Assembly (NCBI RefSeq): GCF_014695575.1
Contig: NZ_JACJOO010000037.1
Coordinates: 1 to 64,000, forward strand
Direction: 5' to 3'
DNA from: Leptolyngbya sp. FACHB-8
Lineage (GTDB): Bacteria > Cyanobacteriota > Cyanobacteriia > Elainellales > Elainellaceae
DNA length: 64,000 nucleotides
Position numbers and translations under genes: made by a program. The notes beneath the pieces were generated by a model. It was not told the origin of the DNA, ran no database searches, and was given only the letters and a program-made list of their open reading frames with translations. Positions 62,092 to 64,000 of the stretch are shown one piece after another (within the stretch, counting starts at the first letter, position 1; each line of letters opens with the position of its first letter).

Positions 62092-62173
62092 TGGGCCGAG
62101 CTGGATTTGAACCAGCGTAGGCGTAGCCAGCGGATTTACAGTCCGCCCCCATTAACCACTCGGGCATCGACCC
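62092..62173 (-). tRNA. trnY: tRNA-Tyr (GUA), copy 1
   Basis: An 82-nt class II tRNA with a long variable arm. Acceptor GGGTCGA/TCGGCCC, anticodon loop CTGTAAA with GTA, T arm CTGGTTCAAATCCAG. No CCA encoded. Identical to copy 2. It lies upstream of tRNA-Thr on the same strand. Confidence 0.96.
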
Positions 62174-62369
62174 GTTCCTTTCCACAGTTATTAATCCTAG
62201 CAATAGATGTGCAGTTTTACAATCAAAATTTCCAGATTTTTTGTTGGATGTGGTGGTTTTACTCACCATACTCAACAGGGATGCGCCAAATATAGCGAGC
62301 ACACCAAAATAAATTCCAGCGCTACTCAGTAGTGCTGGAACTTGCCTTCAGTATTACGATTGTAACCAA

Positions 62370-62441
62370 AGCCCGTGACGAGGATTGAACTCGTGACCTC
62401 ACCCTTACCAAGGGTGTGCTCTACCACTGAGCCACACGGGC
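62370..62441 (-). tRNA. trnT: tRNA-Thr (GGU), copy 2
   Basis: Same cloverleaf as the copy at 61947, with T arm ACGAG-TTCAATC-CTCGT: the G-C pair of copy 1 is an A-T pair here. Everything else is identical. Confidence 0.96.
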
Positions 62442-62513
62442 AGAGAGTCAGATCGTTAGACTCTAAACTTGGATCACTCTAAGCTTAGAGTCTACAATCT
62501 AACATTTCGTGGA

Positions 62514-62595
62514 TGGGCCGAGCTGGATTTGAACCAGCGTAGGCGTAGCCAGCGGATTTACAGTCCGCCCCCATTAACCACTCGGGCATCGACCC
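62514..62595 (-). tRNA. trnY: tRNA-Tyr (GUA), copy 2
   Basis: Identical over 82 nt to the copy at 62092. The Tyr-Thr pair is a tandem duplication with a period of about 422 bp; the flanks (GAGTCTACAATCTAAC against GAGCCTACAATCCAAC) are also similar. Confidence 0.96.
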
Positions 62596-62638
62596 GTCTC
62601 TTTCCACGATTATTAATCGTAACAACAGGCGTGCAGTT

Positions 62639-63913
62639 TTACAAGCCTTTTTCTTGAGAAATTTTCGACAGGCTAGTTTGAACAGCTTGCAACGCCTGAT
62701 CAATTTCCTCGGCGGACACGATTAGCGGGGGGACGAAGCGCACAACTTTGAGGCCAGCAGGCACAAGTAGCAGGCCTTCTGCGATCGCCACCTTTACCAC
62801 TTCTGCCGCTGTCAGATTCGCCTCTTCCTGAAGCACCAAGCCGTTAATCAAACCCCAGCCGCGCACTTCTTGAATCAGGGTGGGGAATTTTTGGGCGATC
62901 GCCTCTAACCCATTCCGCAGTTGCTCACCCCGAGCCATCGCATTCGCCAGCAGATTTTCCTTCTCGATAGTGCGGCAAACAGACAGCGCTACGCCACAAA
63001 CGAAAGGATTGCCGCCAAAGGTGCTGGCATGGTCGCCGGGTTCGAACACATCGCAAAAAGATTTGCAGAGCATCGCACCAATGGGAATGCCGCCACCCAA
63101 ACCTTTTGCAGAGGTAAACACATCCGGTTCAATACCCAGGTTCTCGTAACCCCAGAGGTGACCGGTGCGGCCCATGCCCACCTGTACCTCATCCATCAGC
63201 AACAGAATGCCCTTCTCATCGCAGATTTCCCGAATCCGCTGGAAGTAGGCGCGATCGCCCGGACGCACACCGCCTTCACCCTGCAAACCTTCGAGGAGAA
63301 TGGCCGCAACCTGACGGGTGGGATTGTCGAGGGTGGCGATCGCCGTTTCCAGTGCTTCCAGATCGTTATAGGGCACGTAATGGAAGCCGGGCACCAGTGG
63401 GTTGAAGTTCTTTTGATACTTAGGTTGACCTGTGGCGGTGATGGTCGCCAGGGTACGGCCGTGGAAGCTGGCGTTGGCCGTCAGAATAATGGGATTTTCG
63501 ATGCCCAGTTTGGTGTGGGCGTACTTCCGGGCCAATTTAATCGCGCCTTCGTTAGCCTCAGCACCGGAGTTGCAGAAGAAAGCTTTGTCTGCACAGGAAT
63601 GCTCGACCAGCCACTTCGCCAGGTCGCCCTGCTCGGGAATGTAATAGAGGTTGGAGACGTGGTGCAATTTCTGAATTTGCTTGGTGACGGCTTCCACCAT
63701 GGCGGGGTGAGCGTGGCCCAGGGTGCAGGTGGCAATCCCAGCCACGAAGTCCAGGTACTCGTTGCCATCGGTATCCCAAACGCGGCATCCTTTCCCTCGC
63801 TCCAGGGTTAGGGGAAAGCGGGCATAGCTATGCACCACATATTCATCAAACTCAGCCGGCGAAAAGGCTGACAGGGCTGACGGGGGGATTGGAGCGAGGG
63901 TTTCTGGACTCAC
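62639..63913 (-). CDS. argD: Acetylornithine aminotransferase
   Basis: A PLP enzyme that makes N-acetylornithine in arginine synthesis. The 424-residue class III aminotransferase has YLDFVAGIATCTLGHAHPAM, FFCNSGAEANEGAIKLARKY, ASFHGRTLATITATGQPKYQ, LLLMDEVQVGMGRTGHLWGY and the PLP Lys in FTSAKGLGGGIPIGAML. The GTG at 63913 is chosen as start because AGAGGA lies 6 bp before it; the frame extends to 63946 without support. No other arg gene is near. The DNA to the right edge holds nothing else recognised. Confidence 0.94.
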   Translation of the reverse strand: MSPETLAPIPPSALSAFSPAEFDEYVVHSYARFPLTLERGKGCRVWDTDGNEYLDFVAGIATCTLGHAHPAMVEAVTKQIQKLHHVSNLYYIPEQGDLAKWLVEHSCADKAFFCNSGAEANEGAIKLARKYAHTKLGIENPIILTANASFHGRTLATITATGQPKYQKNFNPLVPGFHYVPYNDLEALETAIATLDNPTRQVAAILLEGLQGEGGVRPGDRAYFQRIREICDEKGILLLMDEVQVGMGRTGHLWGYENLGIEPDVFTSAKGLGGGIPIGAMLCKSFCDVFEPGDHASTFGGNPFVCGVALSVCRTIEKENLLANAMARGEQLRNGLEAIAQKFPTLIQEVRGWGLINGLVLQEEANLTAAEVVKVAIAEGLLLVPAGLKVVRFVPPLIVSAEEIDQALQAVQTSLSKISQEKGL

Positions 63914-64000
63914 GGTTATTCCTCTAAACAGATAGTGCAGGGTCACTGAAAAAGTGAATCGTTACAGAAGCTACATTAGCCACATTGGTTTATATTACGG

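Overview
The window is cyanobacterial chromosome. The HIP1 octamer GCGATCGC is scattered through coding and non-coding DNA, the left edge carries the start of a photosystem II D1 gene (psbA), and the C-terminal half of a split-intein DnaE is present, an arrangement known mainly from cyanobacteria. The genes are mostly chromosomal housekeeping genes, so this is neither a plasmid nor a phage. I cannot name the species; a filamentous or Leptolyngbya-like strain is a guess.

Layout: psbA (partial), hemA, a PrxQ-type peroxiredoxin and a metallophosphoesterase (1-3540); a repeat-filled gap; a GAF-rich histidine kinase converging on aroB (4820-8180); a dense cluster of palindromes; a DUF4912 protein, a GDYXXLXY/DUF2157 membrane pair, a DivIVA-like coiled-coil gene overlapping coaD, rdgB, glnB with an NtcA box, and a dipeptide-epimerase-like enolase (8380-17470); an internally duplicated protein, a Cache-HAMP class III nucleotide cyclase and a secreted leucine-rich-repeat protein (17640-22830); two giant tandem RTX/CADG paralogues (23549-34283); purL, purF and an acetyltransferase (34889-39551); dnaA, a small unknown gene, a divergent ArsR regulator/ene-reductase module, and a ligase-associated pdeM/Lhr-like helicase pair (40378-47623); an acetyltransferase, glgA, hemC, dnaE-C with its IntC, a 7TM-HD phosphodiesterase, a TIGR03943/DUF318 permease pair and a class I aldolase (47713-58965); an Lgt-like gene followed by a tetraether-synthase-like radical SAM gene (59262-61477); a duplicated tRNA-Thr/tRNA-Tyr pair and argD (61947-63913).

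The most striking feature is non-coding. Roughly thirty long, near-perfect palindromes lie in the gaps between genes. Several fall into families whose outer ends are conserved while the central stem differs from copy to copy yet still pairs: family A (about 100 bp, CTAG ends, 3 copies), B (95 bp, TATAG ends, 2 close copies), C (105 bp, TAGGAG ends, 2 copies), D (TCAGTTCGGG ends, several intact and decayed copies) and E (AAAGCTCGCT flank). Many hairpins have a C-GAA-G or C-TTC-G apex. They often abut stop codons: a family A end supplies the stop of dnaA, and a family D end supplies the stop of the TIGR03943 gene. No transposase for them is in the window, so they look like non-autonomous palindromic elements. 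This is the best candidate here for an undescribed system.

Other notable points: a 202-residue unit repeated five times accounts almost exactly for the length difference between the two giant RTX paralogues; the ArsR/ene-reductase gap holds two matching dyads (TAGTTAA-N8-TTRACTA); the Lgt-like protein lacks the usual catalytic His motif and sits 23 bp before a Tes-like radical SAM gene; and the two tRNA-Thr copies differ by one compensatory base pair.
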